A program made the translations under genes and the position numbers. Positions 53,916-63,955 of a stretch of DNA of 64,000 nt are shown here, piece by piece. Within the stretch, counting starts at the first letter, position 1; each line of letters opens with the position of its first letter. Under the pieces are notes generated by a model, which made no database searches, was not told where the DNA came from, and was given only the letters and a program-made list of their open reading frames with translations. The stretch is from Acidimangrovimonas sediminis (lineage in GTDB: Bacteria > Pseudomonadota > Alphaproteobacteria > Rhodobacterales > Rhodobacteraceae): contig NZ_PHSN01000020.1 of assembly GCF_002871005.1 (NCBI RefSeq), positions 62,001 through 126,000 on the forward strand, written 5' to 3'.

Positions 53916-55535
53916 TCACTCGGCCGGGGTCAGGACGCCGCCGGTCAGGCGTTTCTCGTGGCGGTCCATCCAGGCGTCGGTTTCCGCGACGTCCTCATGC
54001 GGACCCTTGCGGATGTATTTCAGCATCAGGCCCATCTCGATGATGAAGAGCACCGAGTAGAGCGCGACGAAGCCCACCAGCGTGATCGCCAGATCGGTGG
54101 CCGACAGGTGACTGACCGAGAGCGCTGTGGGCAGGATGCCGTCGACCGTCCAGGGCTGGCGCCCCACCTCGGCCACGACCCAGCCCAGTTCCGCGGCCAG
54201 CCACGGCGCCGGGATCATCCAGACGGCGAGCCGGAGCGCGGGGCGCGGGAAGCGCAGGCCGCGGAAGCTCGACTGCCAGAAGAAATAGGCCATCAGGGCG
54301 ATCAGGCTGATCCCGAGCGCGACCATGAAGCGGAAGGCCCAGAACAGCGGGAACACCGGGGGGACCGTATCGTTGGCGGCCATCTTGATCTGCTCGGGCG
54401 TCGCCTTGAGCGGATCGTCGGTGTATTTCTTCAGGAGGAACGCATAGCCCAGATCGGCCGAGTGATCCTCGAACTGCTTCTTGAGGTCGGCGGGGATGGC
54501 AAAGTTGCCCTTGGCCGCGTCGGTCTTGACCTTGGCGCGGATCTGCATCAGCGCGTCATAGGCGATCAGACCGTCCTTGATGCGGTCCTCGTTCTCGGCC
54601 ACCAACTGCTCGATGCCCGGGATCTGGGTGTTCAGCGACCTTGTGCCGATCAGGCCCATGACCCAGGGGATATGCACTGCCCACTTGGTTTCATGCGCCG
54701 ACTGGTCGGGCAGGCCCAGCAGGGTGAAGGAGGCGGGGGCCTTTTCGGTCTCCCACATGGCCTCGATCGCGGCCATCTTCATCTTCTGGTTCTGCGACAC
54801 GTCGTAACCGGATTCGTCGCCCAGCAGCACCACCGACAGCGAGGCGGCCAGGCCGAAGGCCGAGGCGACCGCGATCGAGCGGCGGGCAAGCTCGACGTGC
54901 CGGCCGCGCAGCAGGTACCAGGCCGAGACACCCAGCACGAAGGCCGAGGCCGTGACGTAGCCGGCCGAGGTGGTGTGCACGAATTTCGCCTGCGCGACGG
55001 GGTTGAACAGCACGTCGAAGAAGCTGGTCATCTCCATCCGCATCGAGATCGGGTCGAACGTGGCCCCCACCGGGTGCTGCATCCAGCCGTTCGCGATCAG
55101 GATCCACAGCGCCGAGAAGTTCGATCCCAGCGCCACCAGCCAGGCGACGGTAAGGTGCGCCACCTTCGAAAGCCGGCCCCAGCCGAAGAAGAAGAGGCCC
55201 ACGAAGGTTGCCTCGAGGAAGAAGGCCATCAGGCCCTCGATGGCGAGGGGGGCACCGAAGATGTCGCCCACGTAGTGGCTGTAATAGCTCCAGTTCATGC
55301 CGAACTGGAATTCCATCGTAAGGCCGGTCGCCACGCCCAGGACGAAGTTGATCCCGAAAAGCGTGCCCCAGAACTTGGTCATCTGACGCCAGATCGGACG
55401 GCCGGTCATGACGTAGACCGTCTCCATGATGGCGACGAGGATCGAAAGCCCCAGGGTGAGCGGCACGAAGAGGAAGTGGTACAGCGCCGTCATCGCGAAT
55501 TGCAGGCGCGAGAGATCGACGATTGTAAGATCCAT
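53916..55535 (-). CDS. cydA: Cytochrome bd ubiquinol oxidase subunit I
   Basis: The heme-bearing catalytic subunit, 539 residues. The b595 ligand is in LYHFLFVPLTLG (about 18-29), with His and Met b558 ligands further on. The Q-loop is the long (CydA-L) form, GDESGYDVSQNQKMKMAAIEAMWETEK (about 254-280), as in E. coli. It reduces oxygen with ubiquinol at very low oxygen without proton pumping. First gene after the FNR box; cydDC lie upstream on the same strand. Confidence 0.95.
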   Translation of the reverse strand: MDLTIVDLSRLQFAMTALYHFLFVPLTLGLSILVAIMETVYVMTGRPIWRQMTKFWGTLFGINFVLGVATGLTMEFQFGMNWSYYSHYVGDIFGAPLAIEGLMAFFLEATFVGLFFFGWGRLSKVAHLTVAWLVALGSNFSALWILIANGWMQHPVGATFDPISMRMEMTSFFDVLFNPVAQAKFVHTTSAGYVTASAFVLGVSAWYLLRGRHVELARRSIAVASAFGLAASLSVVLLGDESGYDVSQNQKMKMAAIEAMWETEKAPASFTLLGLPDQSAHETKWAVHIPWVMGLIGTRSLNTQIPGIEQLVAENEDRIKDGLIAYDALMQIRAKVKTDAAKGNFAIPADLKKQFEDHSADLGYAFLLKKYTDDPLKATPEQIKMAANDTVPPVFPLFWAFRFMVALGISLIALMAYFFWQSSFRGLRFPRPALRLAVWMIPAPWLAAELGWVVAEVGRQPWTVDGILPTALSVSHLSATDLAITLVGFVALYSVLFIIEMGLMLKYIRKGPHEDVAETDAWMDRHEKRLTGGVLTPAE

Positions 55536-55630
55536 GTCTCGTAGCTCCGTTTGGCCGACTCGCCCAAAAGGCGAGACGGCGACTCATAATTTGACCAGAC
55601 GGTGATACGAGGACAGGCTGACGTAAGACC

Positions 55631-55644
55631 TTGATGCAGATCAA
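55631..55644. promoter_or_regulatory. FNR binding site upstream of cydA
   Basis: TTGATGCAGATCAA matches the FNR/FnrL consensus (TTGATnnnnATCAA) perfectly; one more pair (C..G) extends it. It lies 96 bases before the cydA ATG, in the gap after cydC. A start point about 41.5 bases downstream (near 55596, minus strand) would give a class II site, with a weak -10 (GTATCA) near 55603-55608. Implies oxygen control of cydABX separately from cydDC. Confidence 0.75.
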
Positions 55645-55727
55645 GACCTTGGTCACCGGATCGTGAGCGGCGAAGATGTCGCGGGTTAGGCGCTGCGGAT
55701 CAGGCGCTGCGGGTCGGGCATCGCGGA

Positions 55728-57428
55728 TCAGGCGATGGGCACGACGCGCCCGGCCCAGCCCAGTTCCGCCGCGCGGTGCGAGGCGGTCAGGATCGCGGCC
55801 TGCGGCAGCCAGGCCCGGATGCCGTCGAGGACGGCGCGGGCGGTCTCGGGGTCCAGGCCCTCTGTCGGTTCGTCGAGGAGCAGCACCCGGGGTCGGCGCA
55901 GAAGCGCGCGGGCAAGGACGAGGCGGCGGGTTTCGCCGCCGGAAAGACCCGCGCCGCCCTCGCCCAGCGTCGCGTCGAGACCGCCCTTCGCGGCGATCAC
56001 GTGGGAAAGCGCGACGGCGGCCAGGGCGGCCTCGGCTTCGGCATCGGTCAGATCGTCGCAGGCGAGCGCGAGGTTCTCGCGGATCGTGCCGGCGACCAGG
56101 GCGGCGCGCTGCGGCACCAGGGTGAGCTGCGCGCGCAGCGTCCGTTCGCCAAGATCGGGCAGGGGGGTGCCGGCCAGCGCGATCATGCCGCTCTCGGGCG
56201 CGAGGAGGCCGGCGCAGAGGAACAGCAGGGTGGATTTCCCGCTGCCCGAGGGGCCGGAAACCGCCACCGTCTCGCCCGCGGCGACCGACAGCGACAGCGC
56301 GTCGAGCACGGGGCGCCCGGCACCGGGGCGGCGGTAGGTGAGCCCCGAGATTTCAAGCAAGGCGGTGCCGTCTGCCGGGGTGAGGGCCATGGTGGGGGCC
56401 GACGTGAGGGCCGACGTGGGGGCGGAGGGTTCGGCCACCACCTCCTCCACAGCCCCGGGGGCTGTCTCGTCGTCAAGCACGCGGCCCGCGGCATCGCGCA
56501 TCCGGCCCAGTTCGGCCATGCCGCGGCGCAGGCCGAAGAGCATCTCGCCCAGTCCCAGCGCGACGAAGAAGCCGAGCGCCGCCGACGCGGGATCGAGCGC
56601 GCCCCGGCTCACCAATGCGCCGCCGATCGCCAGCGCCCCGCCCGCCAGCAGGGTGGCGACCGACGACAGCGCGAGACCGGCGCGACGCTCGGCCCGGTCG
56701 AGCGCATCGAGCGCGCCGCGGGTCTCGGCATCGGCCGCCAGCACGGTGCCGCGCTGCGCCTCCATCCGGCCGAAGACCACGAGTTCGGTGCGCGCGCGGC
56801 CCATGTCGATCACGGCCCGGCGCAGCGCCTGCGCGCCACGTTCGGCCCGGATCGACGGCTGCAGCCCCGCCCGCGCGGTTGCGGTCAGGATCACCGCGCC
56901 GCCGACGAAATACCCCAGCGCGACCCACAGCGCGACGGTCTCGTCCACCAGCCAGGCCAGCAGGAAGAAGGCCAGCACATGCGTGATCAGCCCGGCCGCC
57001 AGCGGCAGCACCAGGCGCAGTGCGACCCCGTCGAGCGCGTCGACATCCGCCGTGATCCGGTTCAGCGCGGTGGCGCCTCGCAGCCGCAGCAGGGTGTCGA
57101 GGCCGGCCCGCGTCTGCCGCCGCATCAGGTCGATCCTCAGGGCCGCGAGGGCGCGCAGCGTGGCGTCATGGGTCAGCAGGCGCTCGCCGTAGCGGGCGGC
57201 GGTGCGGCCGAGGGCGAGCCCGCGCACGCCCGCCGAGGGGCCGAAGACGTTGAAGTCGAGCGCGCCGGCGGTCAGGCCCGCGGCGCCCGCGGCGGTGATG
57301 AACCACCCCGACAGGCCCAGGAGCGAGGCCCCGGCCACCAGCACGACCACGGTCAGCACCGCGCCGCGGGTCATGGCGCCGGGAGCGGCGGCCCAGATCT
57401 TGCGGAAGATCGTCAGGAGCGGCTTCAT
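55728..57428 (-). CDS. cydC: CydC subunit of the CydDC ABC exporter
   Basis: A 566-residue fused membrane-ATPase half transporter. Membrane part residues about 20-300. ATPase part has VSGPSGSGKSTLLFLCAGLL, LSGGETRRLVLARALLRRPRVLLLDEP and HRAAELGW at the end. CydDC exports cysteine/glutathione to the periplasm and is needed for bd oxidase and c-cytochrome assembly. It starts four bases into the end of cydD (ATGA overlap), forming the heterodimer pair. Confidence 0.93.
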   Translation of the reverse strand: MKPLLTIFRKIWAAAPGAMTRGAVLTVVVLVAGASLLGLSGWFITAAGAAGLTAGALDFNVFGPSAGVRGLALGRTAARYGERLLTHDATLRALAALRIDLMRRQTRAGLDTLLRLRGATALNRITADVDALDGVALRLVLPLAAGLITHVLAFFLLAWLVDETVALWVALGYFVGGAVILTATARAGLQPSIRAERGAQALRRAVIDMGRARTELVVFGRMEAQRGTVLAADAETRGALDALDRAERRAGLALSSVATLLAGGALAIGGALVSRGALDPASAALGFFVALGLGEMLFGLRRGMAELGRMRDAAGRVLDDETAPGAVEEVVAEPSAPTSALTSAPTMALTPADGTALLEISGLTYRRPGAGRPVLDALSLSVAAGETVAVSGPSGSGKSTLLFLCAGLLAPESGMIALAGTPLPDLGERTLRAQLTLVPQRAALVAGTIRENLALACDDLTDAEAEAALAAVALSHVIAAKGGLDATLGEGGAGLSGGETRRLVLARALLRRPRVLLLDEPTEGLDPETARAVLDGIRAWLPQAAILTASHRAAELGWAGRVVPIA

Positions 57429-59200
57429 GCCTCCGTCTCCGCCGATGTTTCTGCCTGGCTCCCGGCCTCTGTATCCTCCGCCGCCCGGGCCGGGCCCCGC
57501 GCGGGCACAGCGACCGCGCGGTCCATCGCGGCGATCAGCCCCTCGTCGTGGGTCGCGACGATCAGCGCGGTGCCCCGGGCCTTCAGCGCCATCAGCGCGG
57601 CGATCACCGCAAGCGCGGTCTCGGCGTCGAGATCGGCGGTGGGTTCATCGGCCAGCAGGAGGTCGGGCGCGGCCATCAGCGCGCGGGCCAGCGTCAGCCG
57701 CCGTGCCTCGCCGCCCGAGATGCCGCCGCCGGTCTCGCCCAGCCGCGCGGCGAGGCCCCCGGGCAGCCCCGCGACCACGCCCTCGGCCCGGGCGGCGGCC
57801 AGCGCCGGGGCCGGGTCGGCGCCGGTTGCACGCAGGTCTAGGTTCTCGGCCAGCGCGGCGTCGAGGAAATGTGGCGCCTGGCCGACCCAGGCCAGCCTCG
57901 CGCGCCAGGCATCGGCATTGGCGTCGGTCAGCGGGGCGCCCGCGACCGTGATCTCGCCCACCTCGGCGCGCGCGAGGCCCGCAATCGCGGCCAGCGCCGT
58001 CGACTTTCCGGCGCCCGAGGGGCCGGTCAGCGCCAGCGCCTCGCCGCGCGCGAGGGTGAAGTTGGGCAGCCTGACCCAGCCGCTGCCGCGCCGCACGGCC
58101 GCGCCCTCGACCCGCAGCGACAGTGGCCCGGGCAGGGGCGCCGCCGTGGCGCCCTCTCCCAGGACCGGCGTTGCCTCGGCCGCGGCTCCGGCGGCCAGTT
58201 CCTCGGCCACCGCGTCGGCGGCGGCCTTGTCGTGCCAGGCGGCGGCGAGGTCGCGCAGCGGCTGAAAGTACTCGGGCGCCAGCAGCAGAAGAAAGATGCC
58301 CTCGCCGACCGAGAGGTGCCCCCAGGCACCGAAATTGATCTGTCCGAGCAGGCTGAAGCCCACATAGACCGCCATCATCGCCACGCCGAGGGCCGAGAAC
58401 AGCTCCAGCACCGTGGAGGACAGGAAGGCGATCCGCAGGACCGCCATGGTGCGCACCCGGAGCCCTTCGGCCCGGGCACCGAAATCGCGCGCGGTGCGTT
58501 CGGTCGCGTCCAGCAGCCGGATATCGGCAAGGGCGGCGAGCCGGTCCATCAGAAGCGCGTTCATGTCGCCGATCTCGACCATCTGCCTGGCGCTCGCCTC
58601 CTTGGCGGCCATGCCGACGAGGGCCATGAACAGCGGGATCAGCGGGCCCGCGACGACGAGGATCAGGGCGGCGACCCAGCTGACCCAGGCGGTCAGGGCG
58701 ATGAAGACGAAGGGCAGCACCATCACCCGGAACCGCGCCGGGCGATAGTGGGTGAGGTAGGGCACGAGGAGCGGCAGCTTCTGGGCGACGAGGGCGCCCA
58801 GGGCGGCCGAGGAGGGGCCGCCGTCCGCCCCGCCAGTGACGCCGCCGGCGGAGCGCAGGCTTTCGCGGGCGATGGCGGCGGCGCGTTCCGAGGCCAGAAC
58901 CTCGTCAGCCGCACGGAACAGGATCGCGCCGCCCCATTGGTCGAGCAGGGCGCGCAGGATCCCGGCCACCGCGAACCCGGCTCCGGCGACGAGGGAATGG
59001 GCCAGCGGTGCGTGGGTCAGCCACCCCGCGATCGCCCAGGCCACCAGCGCGGCCTGCACCGGCCAAAGCAGGCCGCCGAGGATCGCCAGCCGCCCCGCCC
59101 GGGCCTGGGCGGCGCGCGCAGGTGCCTCGATCGCCGCCAGCGGCCCGCTGGGCCGGCGCCGGCGTCCGCTGCGGGAGGCTGGGGTCCGTTTGTCGCGCAT
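57425..59200 (-). CDS. cydD: CydD subunit of the CydDC ABC exporter
   Basis: A 591-residue half transporter paired with CydC. The membrane part covers about 40-300, including LHTAPLAHS-type loops and LLDQWGGAILFRAAD. The ATPase part has LTGPSGAGKSTALAAIAGL, GISGGEARRLTLARALMAAPDLLLADEPTADLDAE and ATHDEGL. Start at ATG 59200 (MRDKRTP) has no good ribosome site; a GTG at 59221 is the alternative. First gene of the cydDCABX run, divergent from the RND pair. Confidence 0.9.
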   Translation of the reverse strand: MRDKRTPASRSGRRRRPSGPLAAIEAPARAAQARAGRLAILGGLLWPVQAALVAWAIAGWLTHAPLAHSLVAGAGFAVAGILRALLDQWGGAILFRAADEVLASERAAAIARESLRSAGGVTGGADGGPSSAALGALVAQKLPLLVPYLTHYRPARFRVMVLPFVFIALTAWVSWVAALILVVAGPLIPLFMALVGMAAKEASARQMVEIGDMNALLMDRLAALADIRLLDATERTARDFGARAEGLRVRTMAVLRIAFLSSTVLELFSALGVAMMAVYVGFSLLGQINFGAWGHLSVGEGIFLLLLAPEYFQPLRDLAAAWHDKAAADAVAEELAAGAAAEATPVLGEGATAAPLPGPLSLRVEGAAVRRGSGWVRLPNFTLARGEALALTGPSGAGKSTALAAIAGLARAEVGEITVAGAPLTDANADAWRARLAWVGQAPHFLDAALAENLDLRATGADPAPALAAARAEGVVAGLPGGLAARLGETGGGISGGEARRLTLARALMAAPDLLLADEPTADLDAETALAVIAALMALKARGTALIVATHDEGLIAAMDRAVAVPARGPARAAEDTEAGSQAETSAETEA

Positions 59201-59467
59201 GATCCGGGCGGGTACCCCCACCGGACGCGGGGATCAAGCGCCGAATGGTCGCAACCGACCGGCGGCGAGGCCTTACGCGGGGCGGATGCTGGGTAGGACC
59301 GGGGTTCCGAATGGCGCCACGGTGTGGGCCAAGGTGTGGGCACTGGGCGGAAACGGCGTGGCGGAAGTGACGGAAACCTCGGGCCCGTGCGTATGCAGTG
59401 TTCACGGGCCTTGCATTTTCTCGTGATTGGCCCACGACTCCGTGAAGCAACATGTGACGGACGCCGC

Positions 59468-60685
59468 ATGAAGATTCTTTTGCAGACCCTCGTGGCGCTG
59501 GCCGTGATCACAGGCGCTGTCGCGCTGTGGGTGGCGTATGTGCCCGCGGCGCGGCCCTGGCTCGACCGGGCCGGCGTGTCGGCGCTGATCGGCTTGCCGC
59601 CTGCGCCGACGGGCGGCACGTCGGGTGGTGGGGCGGCGGGTGGCGGGGCGGCGGGGCCACGTGCCCGGGGCGGGCCGGTGGCGGTCGTTGCAGACCCGGT
59701 GGGGACGGCGCTGATGAACGACAGCGCGCGGGCGATCGGCGACGGGCGGGCGCTGCGGGCGGTGACCGTGATGCCGCAGGTCGCGGGCCAGATCACCGCC
59801 GTCAACGCGACCTCGGGCAGCCGGGTGGAAAGCGGCTTCGTGCTGGCCCAGCTCGAGGACGAGGCGCAGAAGATCGCGCTGGAGCAGGCCAGGCTGACCC
59901 TCGCCGACACGCAGGAAACGCTGAAACGGCAGCAGCGGCTGGGCACCTCCGGCGCCACCGCCATCTCGCAGATCCAGGAGGCGCAGCTGCAAGTCCGCAC
60001 CGCCGAGCTGGGCGTGCGCAAGGCCGAGTTCGAGCTGGGTCAGCGCAAGATCCGCGCCCCCTTCGCGGGCTGGGTCGGGCTGATCTCGGCCGAGGTGGGC
60101 GATCAGGTCACGCCGTCCAGCGAGATCGCCCAGATCGACGATCGTTCGACCCTGCTGGTCGATTTCCGCCTGCCCGAACGCTATGTCGGCCAGCTGGCCG
60201 AGGGGCTGTCGGTGACGGCGACGTCGCTTGCACGCACCGATGTCGCGCTGACGGGGCGGATCCGGGCGCTCGACAACCGGGTGGACGAGGCGAGCCGGAC
60301 GATCCTCGTCGAGGCGGAACTTGCCAACCCCGAGGATCGCTTGCGCGCCGGGATGGCCTTCGCGATCCGGGTGGACCTGCCGGGCGACCAGGTGCCGACG
60401 GTGCCGCCGCTTGCGGTGCAATGGTCGGGAGAGGGGCCCTTCGTCTGGGTCGTCGCGGAGGGGAAGGCGCGGCGCTTGGCGTTGCAGATCCTTCAGCGCA
60501 ACGCCGATGCGGTGCTGGTGCGGGCCGATTTCCGGCCGGGCGACCGGGTGGTGACCGAAGGGGTGCAGATGCTGCGCCCCGGCAGCGCGGTGCAGATCGT
60601 CGCGGGCGACGGCGCGCAGGCGGCGGCCGGCCCCGGCGGCGGCGCGGGCCAGCCCGCAATCGCCCGCCCTCAGGTCAGCCAGTGA
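59468..60685 (+). CDS. RND efflux periplasmic adaptor
   Basis: A 405-residue membrane fusion protein. An N-terminal anchor (residues 1-25) leads to a Gly-rich linker (about 45-68, GGTSGGGAAGGGAAG). The hairpin and lipoyl/beta-barrel domains follow (PQVAGQITAVNATSGSRVESG at about 101-121 and IRAPFAGWVGLISAEVGD). Bridges an inner-membrane RND pump and an outer-membrane channel. Start at ATG 59468; the gene overlaps the pump by four bases (GTGA). No outer-membrane channel gene is in the window. Confidence 0.92.
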   Translation: MKILLQTLVALAVITGAVALWVAYVPAARPWLDRAGVSALIGLPPAPTGGTSGGGAAGGGAAGPRARGGPVAVVADPVGTALMNDSARAIGDGRALRAVTVMPQVAGQITAVNATSGSRVESGFVLAQLEDEAQKIALEQARLTLADTQETLKRQQRLGTSGATAISQIQEAQLQVRTAELGVRKAEFELGQRKIRAPFAGWVGLISAEVGDQVTPSSEIAQIDDRSTLLVDFRLPERYVGQLAEGLSVTATSLARTDVALTGRIRALDNRVDEASRTILVEAELANPEDRLRAGMAFAIRVDLPGDQVPTVPPLAVQWSGEGPFVWVVAEGKARRLALQILQRNADAVLVRADFRPGDRVVTEGVQMLRPGSAVQIVAGDGAQAAAGPGGGAGQPAIARPQVSQ

Positions 60686-63600
60686 GCGCGCCCCATTCAT
60701 CCGGTCCGGGCGTGCCTGATTCCCGCGCGCCCGATCCCCACGCGCCTGATCCGGTTGATCCGGGGCACGCGCCCGACGAAGGGGCGGAGGCGATGCCCGC
60801 CGCCGCGCGCTCGGGCACCGCGCTGTTCGTGCGCCGCCCGATCCTCGCCTTCGTGCTGAACGCGCTGATCGTGATCGCGGGCCTCGGCGCGCTGATGGGG
60901 GTCGAGGTGCGGGAACTGCCCGATGTCGACCGCCCGGTGATCACCGTGACGACGACGCTTCAGGGGGCCTCGCCCCAGACCGTGGACCGCGAGATCACCG
61001 GGATCATCGAGGGCGCGGCGGGCCGTGTGGCGGGGGTCAAGTCGATCTCGTCCTCGTCGTCCTTCGGGCGCAGCCGTGTGACGGTGGAGTTCAGCGCGAC
61101 CACCAACCTCGACGTTGCGGCCAGCGACATGCGCGACGCGATCAGCCGCGTGCAGCGCGACCTGCCCGATGACGTGGACGCGCCGCGCATCGTCAAGGCC
61201 GATGCCAACGCCGACGCGGTGATGCGGATCGGCGTGACCTCGGCCCTGCGCTCGGCGCCGGAGCTGACACAGCTGGTCAACGACGTCGTTGCGGACCGGC
61301 TGATCGCGGTGCAGGGGGTGGCCGACGTCAATCTTTACGGCGACCGGGACGAGATCTTCCGCATCGACGTGGATCAGCGCCAGCTGGCGAGCCGGGGCCT
61401 GACGCTGGCCGATGTACGCGCGGCGCTGACCAACGCGAATTTCGACGTGCCTGCGGGGGAGCTGAGCACGGCAAGCCAGTCGCTGACCGTGCGCTCCGTC
61501 GCCTCGGTCGTCTCGGCGCAGGCGTTCGAGGACCTCGTGCTGCGCAAGCACGTGCGTCTTGGCGACGTGGCGACGGTGACGATGGGGCCGGCGCCCGGCA
61601 CCTCGATCCTGCGCGCCAACGGCCAGACCGGGATCGGCATCGGGATCATCCGGCAGGCGCAGTCGAACACCCTCGATATCTCGGCGGGCGTGCGGCGGGC
61701 GGTGGCCCAGATGAAGGGGGTGCTGCCGAAGGATGTGAACATCTTCGTCACCTCGGACGACGCCAACTTCATCAAGGGCGCGATCGAGGAGGTGGTGCGC
61801 TCGCTCGTGCTGGCCTGCCTGATCGTGGTGGCGATAATCTATGTCTTCCTGCGCGACTGGCGCGCCACGCTGATCCCGGCGCTGACCCTGCCGGTCGCGC
61901 TGGTGGGCACGCTGGCCGCGATCTACATCGTGGGCTTTTCCGTCAACATCCTCACCCTGCTGGCGCTGGTGCTGGCCACCGGCATGGTGGTCGACGACGC
62001 CATCGTCGTTCTGGAGAACATCGTGCGCCGCCGAGCCGAGGGGATGGGCCCGCGCGCGGCCGCCGTGCTGGGCACCCAGCAGGTGTTCTTCGCGGTGCTG
62101 GCAACCACGACGACGCTGGCCGCGGTGTTCATCCCGATCTCGTTCCTGCCGGGTCAGACCGGCGGCCTGTTCCGGGAATTCGGCTTCACCCTGGCGATGT
62201 CGGTCCTGCTTTCGTCCGTGGTCGCCCTGACCCTGACGCCGGTGCTGGCAAGCCGCCTGCTGAAGGGGCACGCCGGGGAAGGCGGGGGCAGCGGCCCGGT
62301 GGCACGGCTGGGGGCGGGGCTTGCCCGGCTTTATGCCGCGACGCTGCGCGTGGTGCTGGCCGCGCCGGCGATCGTCCTGTTGGTCGCCGCCCTCTTCGGG
62401 GCGACCGCCTGGCTTGTCTCCTCCGGCATCCAGCGAGAGCTTACCCCGCGCGAGGATCGCGCGGTTCTGCTGATGTCGGTCAGCGCGCCGCAGGGGGTCT
62501 CCCTCGACTATACCGCCGCGAAGATGCGCGAGATCGAGGACCGGGTCGCGCCGCTGCGCCGCGAGGGCCTTGTGCGGAACGTCTTTTCCATCGCCGGGCG
62601 GGGCGGTCAGTCGAACAGCGGGTTCATCGTGATGACGCTGTCGGACTGGGGCGACCGTGCGCTGAGCCAGAACGAGATCGCGACCCGGGTCTATGGCCTC
62701 ACGAAGGGTGTCGTGGGGGTGCGGATGTTCACCATCCAGCCGAACTCGCTGCGCATCCGCGGCGGCGGTTCGGGGCTGAAATTCGCGATCACCGGGCAGG
62801 ATTACGACCAGCTTGCCACCGCCGCCACGAAGATGGAGGTCGCGCTTGAGGCCGACCTGCGCTTTGGTCGGGTGCAACTGGGATATGAGACCACACAGCC
62901 GCAGCTTTTCATCGACATCGACCGCAGGCGCGCCTCGGACCTCGGCGTCAACATCAACGGGCTGGGCGATGCGCTGCAGGCCGTGCTGCAGGGCGCCAAG
63001 GTGACCAGCGTCTTCCTGGGCGACCAGTCCTACGATGTCGACATGCTGTCCACCGCCGAGCCGGTGAACGACCCCTCGGACCTGGAACATATCTTCATCA
63101 AGGCGGGCGACGGGACGATGGTGCCGCTGTCGTCCTTTGTCACGCTTCAGGAACGCGCGGTCGCGCCCGAGCTTGACCGGGAAAGCCAGATGCGCGCGGT
63201 GACGATGTCGGCGGGCCTGACGCCCGAGTTCGGGCTGGGCGAGGCCTGGGGGGCGGCGCTGATCCTCGCCGCCGAGGTGCTGCCGCCCGAGAACCACCTG
63301 ATCCCGATGGCCGAGGCCGCGACGCTGAACGAGACGAACTCGGGCCTTGTCGCGATCTTTGCCGCCGCCATCGCGGTGGTCTTCCTCGTGCTTGCCGCGC
63401 AGTTCGAAAGCTTCCTCTCGGCGATCATCGTGATGGCGACGGTGCCGCTGGGCCTTGCCTGCGCGATCTTCGCGCTGCTGCTCACCGGGGGCAGCCTGAA
63501 CGTCTATTCGCAGATCGGGCTGGTGCTGCTGGTGGGCATCATGGCCAAGAACGGCATCCTGATCGTAGAATTCGCGAACCAGCTGCGCGACCGGGGCGCC

Positions 63601-63888
63601 AATGTGCACCGGGCCATCTTCGAGGCGTCGACGGTGCGGTTGCGCCCGGTGATGATGACCATGGTCTCCACCGTGCTGGGCGGCGTGCCGCTGATCCTGT
63701 CCGAGGGCGCGGGCGCCGAGGCGCGGCAGGCGCTGGGATGGATCATTGTCGGTGGCCTCGGCCTTGCGACGCTTGCCACGCTCTACGTCACGCCGGTGGC
63801 CTACCTTTTGCTGGCCCGTTTCTCGAAACCCCGCGCGGCCGAGGAGGCCCGGCTCGCGCAGGAGCTGCGCGCCGCGGCACGGGGGTAG
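60682..63888 (+). CDS. RND multidrug efflux pump (AcrB/HAE1 type)
   Basis: A 1068-residue inner-membrane transporter with twelve helices and two large periplasmic loops. The proton-relay aspartates are in GMVVDDAIVVLENI. Signature blocks PDVDRPVITVTTTLQGASPQTVDREIT, FLPGQTGGLFREFGFTLAMS and GLVLLVGIMAKNGILIVEF are clear. Length is about 30 over AcrB because of a Pro/His/Asp-rich N-terminal extension (HSSGPGVPDSRAPDPHAPDP). Start GTG 60682 inside the adaptor's stop. Substrate unknown. A few short GGCGTTC-type direct repeats follow the stop. Confidence 0.93.
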   Translation: MSAPHSSGPGVPDSRAPDPHAPDPVDPGHAPDEGAEAMPAAARSGTALFVRRPILAFVLNALIVIAGLGALMGVEVRELPDVDRPVITVTTTLQGASPQTVDREITGIIEGAAGRVAGVKSISSSSSFGRSRVTVEFSATTNLDVAASDMRDAISRVQRDLPDDVDAPRIVKADANADAVMRIGVTSALRSAPELTQLVNDVVADRLIAVQGVADVNLYGDRDEIFRIDVDQRQLASRGLTLADVRAALTNANFDVPAGELSTASQSLTVRSVASVVSAQAFEDLVLRKHVRLGDVATVTMGPAPGTSILRANGQTGIGIGIIRQAQSNTLDISAGVRRAVAQMKGVLPKDVNIFVTSDDANFIKGAIEEVVRSLVLACLIVVAIIYVFLRDWRATLIPALTLPVALVGTLAAIYIVGFSVNILTLLALVLATGMVVDDAIVVLENIVRRRAEGMGPRAAAVLGTQQVFFAVLATTTTLAAVFIPISFLPGQTGGLFREFGFTLAMSVLLSSVVALTLTPVLASRLLKGHAGEGGGSGPVARLGAGLARLYAATLRVVLAAPAIVLLVAALFGATAWLVSSGIQRELTPREDRAVLLMSVSAPQGVSLDYTAAKMREIEDRVAPLRREGLVRNVFSIAGRGGQSNSGFIVMTLSDWGDRALSQNEIATRVYGLTKGVVGVRMFTIQPNSLRIRGGGSGLKFAITGQDYDQLATAATKMEVALEADLRFGRVQLGYETTQPQLFIDIDRRRASDLGVNINGLGDALQAVLQGAKVTSVFLGDQSYDVDMLSTAEPVNDPSDLEHIFIKAGDGTMVPLSSFVTLQERAVAPELDRESQMRAVTMSAGLTPEFGLGEAWGAALILAAEVLPPENHLIPMAEAATLNETNSGLVAIFAAAIAVVFLVLAAQFESFLSAIIVMATVPLGLACAIFALLLTGGSLNVYSQIGLVLLVGIMAKNGILIVEFANQLRDRGANVHRAIFEASTVRLRPVMMTMVSTVLGGVPLILSEGAGAEARQALGWIIVGGLGLATLATLYVTPVAYLLLARFSKPRAAEEARLAQELRAAARG

Positions 63889-63955
63889 GTGTCTGGAGGC
63901 TGTGCGTCCGGGGGGGTAGGCGTTCGGGGGCTAGGCGTTCGGGAGGGCTGGGCGT

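Noticed and set aside
52508-55544. Long plus-strand frames opposite cydB and cydA (511 and 528 residues)
   Set aside because: Antisense shadows with Gly/His/Arg-rich composition, starting in the palindromes.
55776-58265. An 829-residue plus-strand frame opposite cydC and cydD
   Set aside because: Antisense of two well-defined ABC transporters; no family motif.
60697-63609. A 970-residue open frame on the minus strand opposite the RND pump
   Set aside because: It is a shadow of the RND gene: high GC keeps antisense frames open, its composition is His/Arg/Gln-rich and no domain can be recognised.
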